From NCBI GenBank assembly GCA_050187875.1, contig JBFWXB010000021.1, positions 13,675 through 77,674 on the forward strand: a stretch of 64,000 nucleotides of DNA, given 5' to 3'. Source of the DNA: JAFKKS01 sp050187875 (GTDB lineage: Bacteria; Pseudomonadota; Alphaproteobacteria; Rhizobiales; Xanthobacteraceae). How positions within the stretch are numbered: position 1 is the stretch's first letter; the number at the start of each line of letters is the position of its first letter. The notes beneath the pieces are model-generated. The model had not been told where the DNA came from and did not search any database. It was given only the letters and a program-made list of their open reading frames with translations. The position numbers and the translations under genes are program-made. This document shows positions 8,891 to 18,454 of the stretch, piece by piece.

Positions 8891-11632
8891 TTACTGCGGC
8901 GCATAGAACCGCTGTGGCGAAGCCAATCCCTCCGCTGACGCGCTGGAATCGAGCGCACGCAGCCGCTCGCCGATCTCGCGCGTGAGCGCATCCACATGCG
9001 TCGTGATGCAACCCCAATGCCCGCCGGGAATAGCGACGATTTCGACATTGGGACCGAGATAACGGACATCCTTTCCGTCGTTTTCGGCCGCGAAATAGAC
9101 GATCGGAAGCTCCGTCTTTGGGGGAATGTATTTTCGGAACAGCCGATTATAAATCCGCGCCATGTCCTGCTCGCGCCGGCGCATATCGGCAGGCAGCTTT
9201 GCGAGGTCGGGCCGTGCGTACTTGGGTTCACCATGCTCCCGACGCACAAGCTTGGCCATGGCGTGGCGAAGCAAAGCGGGATCACGCCGATAGACCTGTA
9301 GATTGGCGACCTGGCGCCAGACGAGATCGACAGCGGCGGCAAGAGGCCGCGCCTGTTGCTCCCAGGTGGGACTGATCGCGTCGAGGCGCTTGGTGAGCCC
9401 CTGGAAGAACATGCGCGCCGCCGGACGGAAGTTCAGTGTGGGCGTGTCGATCAGGAACACCGCATCGACCTGCCGTCCGGCCTCGGCGAGCAGTTTCGCC
9501 AGGCTGAGCGCCACCATCCCACCGTTGCAATAACCGGCCAGACGAAACGGGCCCTCACGTTGCGAGTCGAGAATGAGGCGCAGGCGATCGAAAGCCATGG
9601 CTTCGATCGTTTCCGGAATGGGCTCGGGGCCGAGTCCGTGTGGGGCAACGGAGATGAAGGGCTGTTCCTGCCCCAGCAGGCGCGAAATCCGGCGCGTATA
9701 ATAGCCGCCGTCATAGTCGCCGTGGAAGAAGAACAGCGGCGGACGAGAATTTCCTCCTTGAAGCTGAATGAGCGGCCGCGCGTGCGAAGGCCCCCCACTC
9801 ATCAGGCCCGCCGCGAGCTGGGCGATCGTGGGATGATCGACAAGCATGGAATCTGGAATGGGATGCCCGACGATCTTTTCGACTTCGAGCAGCATCTGCA
9901 CGGCCATCAGCGAGTCGCCGCCCTTCTCGAAAAAATCGTCGTCGAGGCCGATCGCCTCCGACTCCAGCGTGTCGCGCCAAAGCCGCAGCAGTGCGTTTTC
10001 AAGGCCGCTGCCGACGCGCGGTTCGACACTCGCGGCGCCCTCGGACGCCTCGGCGTTCACCACCAATTGCTTGTGCAATTGGCTGCGCTGCACCTTGCCG
10101 GTCGGGCCTTTCGGAATAGCGTCGACCACCAGGATGCGGCGCGGAATCTTGAACGCAGTCAGACGCTCCCGCAGGAAAGACTGGAGATCGGTGGGGGTCG
10201 CATGCGCGCCCCGGCGCATGACAACGGCGGCCGCGACTTCCTGGCCCAATGTCGGATGCGGAAAGCCAAAAGTTGCTGCCTCGCTGACGTCGGAATGGGC
10301 AAGCAGAACCTGATCGACTTCGAGCGGTGCGAACTTTTCGCCGCCGCGATTGATCTGTTCCTTCAGCCGCCCCGTGAGAACGAGGTAGCCGTCGTCATCG
10401 AAACGCCCCTGGTCGCCGGTGCGGAACCAGCCGTTCGTGAAGGCGCTGGCATTTGCCTGCGGATTGGCGGCGTAGCCGCTCATGACGCTCGGGCCGCGAA
10501 TGACCACTTCGCCGGTTTCGCCTTGCGCGAGCACGCGGCCCGTTTCGTCCATGATCGCGACATCGGGACCTGCGGCGACGCCGACGGTTCCGCGTTTCTG
10601 CCGCCCTGCGCCGAGCGGATTGCAGGTCATTTGATGCGCCGCTTCCGTCATGCTGTAGGCTTCGAGAACGGGCGCACCGAAGACGTTTGTGAGTTGATCA
10701 AAGAGTTGCGCTGGAAGCGGCGCCGACGACGAGCGGATGAAGCGAAGCGGATGGCGCGCGATGAGATCGGGATGCGCCTTGGCTTCGTTCGCGACCATGC
10801 GGTGCATCGTCGGCACGGCCGTATACCAGGTCGGCGGCGTCGTCTCCATCCAGCGAATGAAATCGCCCGGCCGCAAGCTCGGCGGGCAGACGGTCGATCC
10901 ACCGCCGGCGAGCGGCGCAAGAAGACCACCGATAAGGCCGTGGATGTGGAACAGCGGCATGAGATTGAGGCATCGATCGGAAGGCGACAGGCTCAGCGTC
11001 CGCACCATGTTGCGCGCCGACGCGACGAGATTCTGGTGCCGTAGCGGAACGAGCTTCGGCCGCGATGTCGTGCCCGAGGTGTAAAGATAAAGCGCGACCG
11101 TCTCCGGATTGAGGGAGCCGAACGCCGCCTGTTTATTTACGTGCGACGTATCGAGCGAAAAGCGTCCGGGAATGCGGCCGTCCTCTTCGCATTCGATCAC
11201 GGGAATTTCGAGTCGCGTAGCGACGTCGGCCGCGGCAGGCGCTGCGCCGTTCCGCGTGATCAGGGCTTTGACGCCGAGATCGCCCAAATAGAAAGCGCAT
11301 TCGTCGGTCGTATAGGCTGTGTTGAGCGGCGCGCAGCCCGTGCAGTTGGCGACGCTGAGGAAGGCCGCGGCAAGCGTCGGCCCGTTGGGCAGCGCAATCG
11401 CAACGCGATCGTTCGGCCCGATACCGATGTTGCGCAGCGCCGCGCGCGTGCGCACCAATTGCTGCAGGAGCTGTTGCCACGTCATTGCGCGGCCATCGGC
11501 CGCGAGGATGCAGGGCGCGGTCAGCCGATCGCGGGACGCAACACAAAGAACTTGTTCGAGCGTGATCTTCGACCCGGAGACGACTGAATCATGCAGCTGG
11601 TCGCGCGCACTTTCCACTGTAGGCGATCGCAT
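8891..11632 (-). CDS. Adenylation-carrier-thioesterase protein (NRPS-like acyl activating enzyme)
   Basis: The protein has 913 residues in three parts. An AMP-binding domain of the acyl-CoA synthetase family (TSGTTSRPK at 185-193, YSMTEAA near 326, RTGDQGRFD near 404) is followed by a phosphopantetheine carrier (FFEKGGDSL, Ser574) and an alpha/beta-hydrolase thioesterase (about 630-880). The thioesterase nucleophile elbow reads GYCNG (700-704), so the nucleophile would be Cys702 rather than Ser. The protein could activate an acid and transfer it to a glycan or release it. ATG 11632 is chosen because it has a strong GGGGAG Shine-Dalgarno; the longer frame upstream lacks homology. It lies within the exopolysaccharide locus. 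Confidence 0.88.
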   Translation of the reverse strand: MRSPTVESARDQLHDSVVSGSKITLEQVLCVASRDRLTAPCILAADGRAMTWQQLLQQLVRTRAALRNIGIGPNDRVAIALPNGPTLAAAFLSVANCTGCAPLNTAYTTDECAFYLGDLGVKALITRNGAAPAAADVATRLEIPVIECEEDGRIPGRFSLDTSHVNKQAAFGSLNPETVALYLYTSGTTSRPKLVPLRHQNLVASARNMVRTLSLSPSDRCLNLMPLFHIHGLIGGLLAPLAGGGSTVCPPSLRPGDFIRWMETTPPTWYTAVPTMHRMVANEAKAHPDLIARHPLRFIRSSSAPLPAQLFDQLTNVFGAPVLEAYSMTEAAHQMTCNPLGAGRQKRGTVGVAAGPDVAIMDETGRVLAQGETGEVVIRGPSVMSGYAANPQANASAFTNGWFRTGDQGRFDDDGYLVLTGRLKEQINRGGEKFAPLEVDQVLLAHSDVSEAATFGFPHPTLGQEVAAAVVMRRGAHATPTDLQSFLRERLTAFKIPRRILVVDAIPKGPTGKVQRSQLHKQLVVNAEASEGAASVEPRVGSGLENALLRLWRDTLESEAIGLDDDFFEKGGDSLMAVQMLLEVEKIVGHPIPDSMLVDHPTIAQLAAGLMSGGPSHARPLIQLQGGNSRPPLFFFHGDYDGGYYTRRISRLLGQEQPFISVAPHGLGPEPIPETIEAMAFDRLRLILDSQREGPFRLAGYCNGGMVALSLAKLLAEAGRQVDAVFLIDTPTLNFRPAARMFFQGLTKRLDAISPTWEQQARPLAAAVDLVWRQVANLQVYRRDPALLRHAMAKLVRREHGEPKYARPDLAKLPADMRRREQDMARIYNRLFRKYIPPKTELPIVYFAAENDGKDVRYLGPNVEIVAIPGGHWGCITTHVDALTREIGERLRALDSSASAEGLASPQRFYAPQ

Positions 11633-11826
11633 GCCGCACTCCCCTTCTCGCGCGTTGCGTTGATTTCGTGATGCGCACCCGACCCTCGGCCAGAAGGTGC
11701 TGACCGTGTGCAGATGTGGGACAGAAGATACGCCGCGCGCTTCGCAGTGAAAGGAGGTTGTCGAGGTACTCCGAAGTAGACCTCGGCCTGCGAGCTTGCG
11801 CGGTGTGGTCACGAAAAAAGGTCTGC

Positions 11827-13077
11827 TTACGCCGTCGTAATCGCGCGCGGGCCGAGGACGCGCTCGTAGATCGCCATCAACCGTGCGTGGTTCGTGTCGA
11901 CGGTATAGTCGCGCTCGAACGCCGCACGCGCGCGCTTGCGCATCTGCTGCAACTTGACGGGGTTGGAAAGTAGACGCCTCGCCTTATCGGCGAGATCGTT
12001 CGCGTCGCCCGGTTCGAAAAGAAGACCATTCTCGCCATGCGCGACGATCTCGCCCAACCCACCGATATTGGCGGCGAGAACAGGCGTGCCCTTGGCGAAG
12101 GCTTCGGCAACGACACGCCCGAACGTTTCGAAACATTCGGATGGCACGATCAGGAGGTTGGCGCGACCAAGAAGATCGTAGACGGCCTCCGGCGCGCATT
12201 GTCCGAGAAGTTGAATATTCGGATTTCCCGCAGCCGCCGCTTGCACTTCCGAATCCATCGGGCCCGCGCCGATGATTTTCAACGGCAGCCGGAGCCCCGG
12301 TTCCCGCCAGGCGCGCAGGAGCGTCAGCAGTCCTTTTTCCGCCGAGAAGCGCCCGACAAAGAGACAGTATCCGCCGCCGCCCGGCCCTTCGCCTGGATCG
12401 GGATAGATGAAGTTCGGCTTCACGGCGATGCGACGCGCGTCGAGCCCGCCTTCAATGAGCTTGGCGCGGCTTGCTCGGCTGAGTGCAATGTAAGTGTCGA
12501 TGGCGTTGCGCCAGGTTCCGAGCGCCTTGTGCGCGCCGATCATCGCGGCGACGGCGGCGCTCGCAGCGCGACTTCCCCGATAGCATCGCTTCACTATCCC
12601 ACGCCACGGCATGGGACTATGGAGGCAGGCCTGGCAGATCTTGCCGTCGATGAAGAAAACGGCATTGCAGCAGAACCAGCGATAATTGTGCAACGTCTGC
12701 ACGACGGGAATGCCGGCGCTGCGCGCGGCGTAATAGGCGGCCGGCGAGATAAGCGGAAAGGTGTTGTGGAAATGCACGAGATGCGGCCGCGTTTCGCGGA
12801 ACAGCGCACGAAACTCGCGGTAGGCGGGGGCGCTCCAAAGCGTACGCGCGGCAAGATCAACGCGCGACATGCCATTGATCGTATCGTTTGAGACGGTGTA
12901 CGGGATCACTTCGTGCCCGTGCGTCCGCAGCATCGCGAGCTCCGCTTTGACGCACGTGTCTTCGCCGCCGCTCTGCTGATACACGTTGTGGCCGACGACG
13001 ATGCGCAGTTTCTCGTTCGCTTCGCGAAGTGAAACAGGGCTTGCGCGCTCTCGTGGAGACGCGGCGAGCGTGCTCAT
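11827..13077 (-). CDS. Glycosyltransferase family 4 protein
   Basis: This 416-residue GT-B glycosyltransferase has the N-terminal start IVVGHNVYQQSGGEDT, typical of GT4 enzymes of exopolysaccharide loci. The C-terminal nucleotide-sugar domain carries FVGRFSAEKGL and the E-x7-E signature region (PSECFETFGRVVAEAFA). It adds a sugar from a nucleotide donor on the cytoplasmic face; the sugar cannot be read from sequence. The ATG at 13077 overlaps the stop of the upstream deacetylase as ATGA, so translation is coupled. Confidence 0.92.
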   Translation of the reverse strand: MSTLAASPRERASPVSLREANEKLRIVVGHNVYQQSGGEDTCVKAELAMLRTHGHEVIPYTVSNDTINGMSRVDLAARTLWSAPAYREFRALFRETRPHLVHFHNTFPLISPAAYYAARSAGIPVVQTLHNYRWFCCNAVFFIDGKICQACLHSPMPWRGIVKRCYRGSRAASAAVAAMIGAHKALGTWRNAIDTYIALSRASRAKLIEGGLDARRIAVKPNFIYPDPGEGPGGGGYCLFVGRFSAEKGLLTLLRAWREPGLRLPLKIIGAGPMDSEVQAAAAGNPNIQLLGQCAPEAVYDLLGRANLLIVPSECFETFGRVVAEAFAKGTPVLAANIGGLGEIVAHGENGLLFEPGDANDLADKARRLLSNPVKLQQMRKRARAAFERDYTVDTNHARLMAIYERVLGPRAITTA

Positions 13078-13874
13078 GGCTTTGTCATCGATGCGGTGAA
13101 GTCGGCGCTCGAGGCTCCGGCTGCGAGGGTCGCCGTACGCGATGCGGAGAGCCGGCAAACTTCGCCATTGGTGAGCGCGGGAATGGCATGGTCTCGCTCA
13201 CCGAGAAACCGCAGCACATCGTCAAGGCGCCGCCAGGCTCCAGCCTCCTCGATTTCCCAGGAATGCGCCCAGAGATGAAAGACGCCGCCGCGCTGCAACG
13301 TCTCGGCGAAAAGAATGCGGCTCAGCTCCGGCCAGTCGACGGCGCGGCCACACGCAACATAGCGCCAGAGATTGCGCAGCGCGCCGCGCTTCGCCGCGTT
13401 CTGGAGGTAGGAGCGCGCATCGTGGGGCCAGGCTTGAATGCTCGTGGGCATCGAGAGGAGGGCGCCGGTGCGCCGCGGCCAATCGAGCGACAGGAATTCG
13501 ACGGTGCGGATCGCGCTATATCCCGCGTGCTCGATCATCCTCAGGTGCCGTGCGCCGTATCGGCCGCCCGGCGGGCAGAAGAGCGAGCACGGCTGGCCCG
13601 TTACGTCTTCCAGCCAGCGCTTGGCTCCGAATATTTCACGGCACGCCTGCCGGTCGCGCGTACGAGTGAGGATCACGTGCCCGAGCGTATGCGCACCGAC
13701 TTCGAAAACCTGCGCGAGCTCACGGATCTGCGCAACGGACATCGTCCCACGCTCGGCGCTTCTGGGAATGTAGAACGTCCCGCGCAAACCGTGGCGCAAC
13801 ATCATCTCGGCAATGTGCGCATCGAGCGGATGGCCGTCATCCCAGCTCAAGGTCATACATGCAGCTGGTTGCAT
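13074..13874 (-). CDS. Polysaccharide deacetylase family protein
   Basis: This 266-residue protein begins directly with the NodB domain: LSWDDGHP carries the Asp-Asp pair (one residue different from the usual FDDG) and GAHTLGHV carries the second metal motif, in which the usual H-S/T-x2-H is kept. FCPPGGRYG matches motif 3. It likely deacetylates a repeat-unit sugar. It is the second deacetylase of the locus and is coupled to the downstream GT4 gene by a 4-base overlap. The gap to the upstream methyltransferase is 11 bases, so it belongs to one minus-strand operon. Confidence 0.88.
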   Translation of the reverse strand: MQPAACMTLSWDDGHPLDAHIAEMMLRHGLRGTFYIPRSAERGTMSVAQIRELAQVFEVGAHTLGHVILTRTRDRQACREIFGAKRWLEDVTGQPCSLFCPPGGRYGARHLRMIEHAGYSAIRTVEFLSLDWPRRTGALLSMPTSIQAWPHDARSYLQNAAKRGALRNLWRYVACGRAVDWPELSRILFAETLQRGGVFHLWAHSWEIEEAGAWRRLDDVLRFLGERDHAIPALTNGEVCRLSASRTATLAAGASSADFTASMTKP

Positions 13875-13885
13875 GCGCGTCCCCG

Positions 13886-15298
13886 TCAGCCGCTTTCATT
13901 TGCGAGTTCGGCCGCGCGCGGTCGGCGGAAGAAGCTGTAGGTGTGCCGATGCGCAGTCGCGGTCACGAACTCTGCCGTTTTCAGCAGAGGAAAGACGAAT
14001 GGGCGAAAATCGCGCAGGCATTGCCATGAGGGCAAAGGGCAGGGGTTGAGATGCGCGACGTCATCCCAGCCGATAATCAGGATGCCGTCCTCGCGCAGGC
14101 TCTCGCGGCAGGCTGAAAACGCGGCCTCGATGTCCGCGCGCTCGTTGAGCCCCCAGCCGTACACACCGTTGCAGATGATGAGATCGATGGTGCCGGGACG
14201 GAAATGTCGCGTGAGGTCCTGAAGCGGCGCCGTGATATGGCGCTTTCCCCCGTAGCGGCGCTTCCAGCGCGCATTGTCGATCGTCCAATAATTCTTCCGG
14301 CGCTCGAAGAGCTTGTTGTACCCCCGCGTGCACCAGGAGCAGCCGACGAACAGCACGGTCATGTATGCGTCGTCGTGAAGGAAATATGGAAAAATCACTT
14401 TCTCCAGAACGCGCCGGTCTTCGTTCACCAGATAAGAGTCGATTCCGACGAGGTGTTTCAGCTCCGCGGTGGCAAGATGCAGAACGCGGCTGAGCGATTG
14501 GCCAATGCCGGCGCCAAGACTCCAATCCTGATTGCGAAACCACCGCCGCCGCTCGTTTCCAGCGCTTGCCGGGACTGGCGGGTTCGGTAGTGCATCGGCA
14601 GCGAACGCCAAACGTTGGCGATCATCCCTGTTGGCGCGCGGCTTGCGGAAAAACAGAAACCGGTGACGATAGGGCGTGGCGGTCAGATAGTCGGCTGTAT
14701 CGAGTGGCGGGAAAATATAGGGCGCGAAGTTCCGCAACGCGTCGGATGTCTCGAGTGCATAGGGCCGCCGCTCAGCGACGCCATCGACACCGACAACGAG
14801 AATGCCGCCGTCGCGCAACGTCTCGTAACAAGCGCTGACGGCTTTCTCCACGTCGGACGGGGCATCGAGCCCCCAACCAAACACGCCATTGCAGATGATG
14901 AGATCCAGTGTTCCGCGTGGAAAATGGCGTGAGATGTTCTGCAGGCTGCCGACGATGTGCTGTTCTGCGCCGAATTTGCGCAAGGCCGGATCGACTTCGA
15001 TCGTCCAATAGTTCTTGCCCACAAACCACGGCGTATAGCCTTTGGTGTACCAATCGCATCCGACAAAGAGGATGCTCTGACACGCCTGGTCATTCAGAAA
15101 GTACGGAAAGATTATCTGCTCCAGCACGCGCCGGTCCTCGTTCCGCAAAAACGAAGCGAGGCCGAGCATGCTCCGGGCTTCACGCAGCGCGCGGCCGGCG
15201 AGGCGTGACAGCAATGCGCGCCGCGGCATCTTCTCGAGCGCTGTGTCCGCCGGAAAGATGCCGAAATGCCGGACACCGTTTTTAAGCACACCGCTCAT
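13886..15298 (-). CDS. Protein with two tandem methyltransferase-like domains
   Basis: The 470-residue protein consists of two homologous halves (about residues 45-222 and 284-462). Each contains NEDRRVLE, IFPYFL, LFVGC, KNYWTI, an LDLIICNGV strand with a GWGL turn, and a C-terminal Y/HRHxxxFFRxPR end. The fold reads as a class I SAM-dependent methyltransferase, but the first glycine motif is unusual (LFVGCxW instead of VLDxGxG). It may methylate a sugar or lipid carrier intermediate of the exopolysaccharide. ATG 15298 has GAGGAA five bases upstream and overlaps the flippase gene end by 17 bases. Whether both halves are active is unknown. Confidence 0.8.
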   Translation of the reverse strand: MSGVLKNGVRHFGIFPADTALEKMPRRALLSRLAGRALREARSMLGLASFLRNEDRRVLEQIIFPYFLNDQACQSILFVGCDWYTKGYTPWFVGKNYWTIEVDPALRKFGAEQHIVGSLQNISRHFPRGTLDLIICNGVFGWGLDAPSDVEKAVSACYETLRDGGILVVGVDGVAERRPYALETSDALRNFAPYIFPPLDTADYLTATPYRHRFLFFRKPRANRDDRQRLAFAADALPNPPVPASAGNERRRWFRNQDWSLGAGIGQSLSRVLHLATAELKHLVGIDSYLVNEDRRVLEKVIFPYFLHDDAYMTVLFVGCSWCTRGYNKLFERRKNYWTIDNARWKRRYGGKRHITAPLQDLTRHFRPGTIDLIICNGVYGWGLNERADIEAAFSACRESLREDGILIIGWDDVAHLNPCPLPSWQCLRDFRPFVFPLLKTAEFVTATAHRHTYSFFRRPRAAELANESG

Positions 15299-17600
15299 GA
15301 CGTTCCTCGGCAATCGGTGGATTGTGAGAGCCGGCGCTTGACGCGTCCAAGCGCTGCGCGCGACAGGGAGCTTCGGATGCTCTCGCGATCTCTTGCTCCA
15401 TGTCCTCGAGAATGGCGTTCATGCGTGCCAACGCGACCGTGCGCTTCAAGGCCTGCCACAAACCGCGCCGTAGAGACGTGGGCGCGGCGAGATGCGCTCG
15501 CGCGCAGCGGCCGAGCGCGGAAAGAAATGCCGCGCGGGCTTTCGATGATGGTTCGGCCTCCAGCGCGACGCGCAAGACGCCCTCGATAAAACGCCGGCGC
15601 TGCCGCCATTTCGAGCGGCCCCATGCCATCAATAGTGTTTCGCCTTCGTGCGCAACGAGATGCGCGAGATCGTGTACGGCAAGGTCGCGCCAATGGTGAG
15701 CTGCGGCATAGGCATCGCATTCGGATTTCGGGCCACAGTCGACGAAGGAAAGCGATCGCGCGCGTTCGTCGCAAAGAATATTTTCAATCGTCAGGTCGCC
15801 GTGAGACAAGCCGGTGCGCCACAGCTTCATCATCGCGGTCGCCACCGCCATTGTCGCCGGATGTTCTGCCGCGGTTCCCGTCGAGCGGCCATAAAGACAG
15901 GCGACGAGCTTTCGCCCGGGGACTTGGGCCATCACCAACGCAAGTGGCGTCTCGGAGACGAGTACCGGCGCAGGGATGTAGATGGTCCAGCCACAAATGA
16001 CGTGCCCATTCAGAATTGTGTGCAGGTCGCGAAACGCCTCGTACTGCGCGCGGATTTCTGCGGGGTCCACGTTGCGGTCGGGCCTATAGAGCTTGATGAT
16101 GTGTGCGCCGCAGGCAAACCTGTTTGAGCTCTCGGGCATCGCGGCGAAGATATGGCCTTGGCACCCGTTGAGGTCGATTGCCTCGACTTTGAGTGGCTCA
16201 GCGTCTTTTGGCAGGCGATGGAGAATGGGCGCGAGCGTTTTGAGGCCGGCTTCGCTGACCTCGGTCCCGTCGGCGCTCCGCAGGAGGACGAGCACGGCCC
16301 CCCAGCGGATGATGAGGCGGAGCGTACAGCCGATCAGGATGCCGTAGGCCGCGCCGATAACGCCCCAGTGAAGGACGAGCGGCCAAACCAGCACGCCGAT
16401 CAGCGCCGTCTCGACCGCGGCAACAAGGAAATTCGTGCGCACATGTCCCATGCCGGCGAGCGCGGTCGAGGCGGGCATGCCGAGGCCATAGAGCAACTGA
16501 CCAAACGCGAGGACGGTGACGACATCGCCATGACCTGCATAATCGTTCTTGGGGTAGAGCAGGCTCAATACGTCGTCGCCCCAGAGCAAGATCGCGAAGC
16601 AGAATACGCCGACGACGGCGCCGAGCTGCGCCGCGTCGGCGATCGATTCGCGCAAAAGCCGCGCGCTCCCGCCCTCCTGGAAGGCGCGCGCGGCTTTCGC
16701 CCAGAGCACGTTGCTCAGGCCGAGGATGATCGGATTAGCGAATAACGCGATGCTCATGCAGGCGGTGTAGATGCCGGTCGCCGCCGTGCCGACGGAGAGC
16801 GCCACAAACCACAGGGTCATTTGCGACTGCAGCGCGGCGAGGAGCTGGTTTGCAAACAGCCATTTGCCTACGGTCCAGCTGTTGCGTAGCGTCTCAGAAA
16901 ACCCCTCGCGCATGAAATGGAAGCGATCACGCACGAGCACGAGCCAGAAAACGACCGAAGCGGCGCAGGCAAAACCAAGCGCCGCGAGTGCGGTGACGCT
17001 GGTCAGATGGCCCGTCCAGGCGAGCCAGCCGAGGGCGCCGAGCTGCAGCGCTACAATCGCGCAATCGAGAGCGAGCGCCTCGATGTTGTGCAGGTCGGCG
17101 AAAGCGAAGCGACGCGCGAAATCGCGATGAATGACGAAAGGCGCCACACCCGCCAGCACCCACAGGAGAGGGATGGCGCTCGTGTGCTTCCCCAAAAAGA
17201 CCACGGCGATGATCGCCAGCCCGATCGCCATCACCGTCAATATGGATAGGAGGCCGCTGAGGGCCAGTGCCTGGCCTGCTTGGATAGCTGCCAGTGCGGG
17301 ATCGCAACTGCGCCGTATCGTATAGGGAAGTGAGACGAGCGACTCCTGCGCGTTGGTGAGCCATATGAGGGTTGCGCCGGCAAGCGCATAAGTTCCGAGT
17401 TGATTGGGAAAGGTATGGCGGCCGATCAGAACGGTCGTCATGAAGCTTGCCCCGCTGACAAGCGCCTGGTCGGCCAGTGCCAGAACCGACGGTGCCGTAG
17501 CGATCCGCACGACCTTCGCCAGGACGCGTCCGAGCAATCCCTTGCTCGCGCGTTCATCGAAATCGACGAGGGATGTCGGTCTCGCTGAGGAGTCGGTCAC
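15282..17600 (-). CDS. Wzx-like polysaccharide flippase fused to a kinase-like domain
   Basis: Residues 35-442 form a multi-pass membrane domain of the MOP/Wzx flippase type (about 12 hydrophobic segments), expected to flip lipid-linked repeat units. Residues 470-740 form a soluble kinase-like domain of the LPS-kinase/RIO/aminoglycoside-phosphotransferase class, with a beta3-like Lys503 (IIKLYRP), the catalytic loop HGDLTIEN (600-607) and the metal-binding Asp621 (SFVDCGP). All key catalytic residues are present, so the domain may be active. The 772-residue protein is a single open frame, with normal flippases being about 450. It overlaps the methyltransferase downstream. Confidence 0.88.
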   Translation of the reverse strand: MTDSSARPTSLVDFDERASKGLLGRVLAKVVRIATAPSVLALADQALVSGASFMTTVLIGRHTFPNQLGTYALAGATLIWLTNAQESLVSLPYTIRRSCDPALAAIQAGQALALSGLLSILTVMAIGLAIIAVVFLGKHTSAIPLLWVLAGVAPFVIHRDFARRFAFADLHNIEALALDCAIVALQLGALGWLAWTGHLTSVTALAALGFACAASVVFWLVLVRDRFHFMREGFSETLRNSWTVGKWLFANQLLAALQSQMTLWFVALSVGTAATGIYTACMSIALFANPIILGLSNVLWAKAARAFQEGGSARLLRESIADAAQLGAVVGVFCFAILLWGDDVLSLLYPKNDYAGHGDVVTVLAFGQLLYGLGMPASTALAGMGHVRTNFLVAAVETALIGVLVWPLVLHWGVIGAAYGILIGCTLRLIIRWGAVLVLLRSADGTEVSEAGLKTLAPILHRLPKDAEPLKVEAIDLNGCQGHIFAAMPESSNRFACGAHIIKLYRPDRNVDPAEIRAQYEAFRDLHTILNGHVICGWTIYIPAPVLVSETPLALVMAQVPGRKLVACLYGRSTGTAAEHPATMAVATAMMKLWRTGLSHGDLTIENILCDERARSLSFVDCGPKSECDAYAAAHHWRDLAVHDLAHLVAHEGETLLMAWGRSKWRQRRRFIEGVLRVALEAEPSSKARAAFLSALGRCARAHLAAPTSLRRGLWQALKRTVALARMNAILEDMEQEIARASEAPCRAQRLDASSAGSHNPPIAEERHERCA

Positions 17601-17641
17601 CGTTCGCCTCCGCGGGGCTTATGATCGAAACCACCGGATTG

Positions 17642-18454
17642 TCATTTTGGGCCGGCGGAATGGGCACGAGGCAGGTCGAGGCGCAACGCGCGGGCGGCGA
17701 GCTCGCGTGCGGTCAGCAATGCAAATCCAGGCACGATGTAGAGGTAACGTCGCCACAGACGCCGGGGCTCCGTGAGGAGACGGAAGAGCCATTCGAGTCC
17801 GTTCCGTTGCATCCATTGCGGCGCTTGGCGCTTCGTCCCGGCGAGGAAATCGAAAGCGGCGCCAACCCCGATCATGACCGGCGCGTCGATGCGCCCGAGA
17901 TGGCGCGCCATCCAGAACTCCTGCTTGGGTGTGCTAAGCCCCACCCAGACAATGTCGGGGCACGCCGCATTGATGCGGGCGACGATCGCGCTGTCTTCGT
18001 CAGGCGTCAGTTCACGAAACGGCGGCGAGAGCGTGCCGACGATGGTGACGCCGGGATAAGTGGCTTCCATCGCGTCTTTCAGCTTTTCTGCGACGCCCGG
18101 CGGGCCGCCGTAACAAAAATGCCGGTAGCCGCGCTCCGGCGAGATCGCCATCAGCGCCCGCATCAGGTCAGGGCCATAGACGCGCTCGGCAGGGGCGTTG
18201 CGGACGAGGCGCGAAAACCAGACGAGCGACATGCCGTCCGCCGTCACCATGCCCGCTTGGTTGAGAATGCCGCGAAGCGCATCGTCACGCCGGCTTTCCA
18301 TCACGCCATGCGCCCCGGTGATGCACACGTAATGCTTCGCTCGCTGGCAAATCCAGCGCTCGACCATCGTCACGGCCTCGCGCAAGCTCGTAACGTTAAC
18401 GCCGACGCCGAGGACGTTGACGCGCCGATCCTGCGCCGCAGCTACGGGCTTCAT
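17642..18454 (-). CDS. WecB/TagA/CpsF family glycosyltransferase
   Basis: This 270-residue protein belongs to the GT26 family, which transfers N-acetylmannosamine or a related sugar in wall and surface polymers. Family signatures visible are NVLGVGVNVTS at the start, ADGMSLVW, a YGPDLM segment, GLSTPKQEFWMARH and the GVGAAFDFLAGT motif. ATG 18454 overlaps the stop of the upstream decarboxylase gene as ATGA; a longer in-frame extension reads into that gene and lacks homology. It lies 41 bases before the flippase gene in the same operon. Confidence 0.92.
   Translation of the reverse strand: MKPVAAAQDRRVNVLGVGVNVTSLREAVTMVERWICQRAKHYVCITGAHGVMESRRDDALRGILNQAGMVTADGMSLVWFSRLVRNAPAERVYGPDLMRALMAISPERGYRHFCYGGPPGVAEKLKDAMEATYPGVTIVGTLSPPFRELTPDEDSAIVARINAACPDIVWVGLSTPKQEFWMARHLGRIDAPVMIGVGAAFDFLAGTKRQAPQWMQRNGLEWLFRLLTEPRRLWRRYLYIVPGFALLTARELAARALRLDLPRAHSAGPK

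Noticed and set aside
9356..11044. A 562-codon open frame on the plus strand opposite the adenylation-carrier-thioesterase gene
   Set aside because: It is antisense to a protein with clear motifs and has no recognisable domain of its own.
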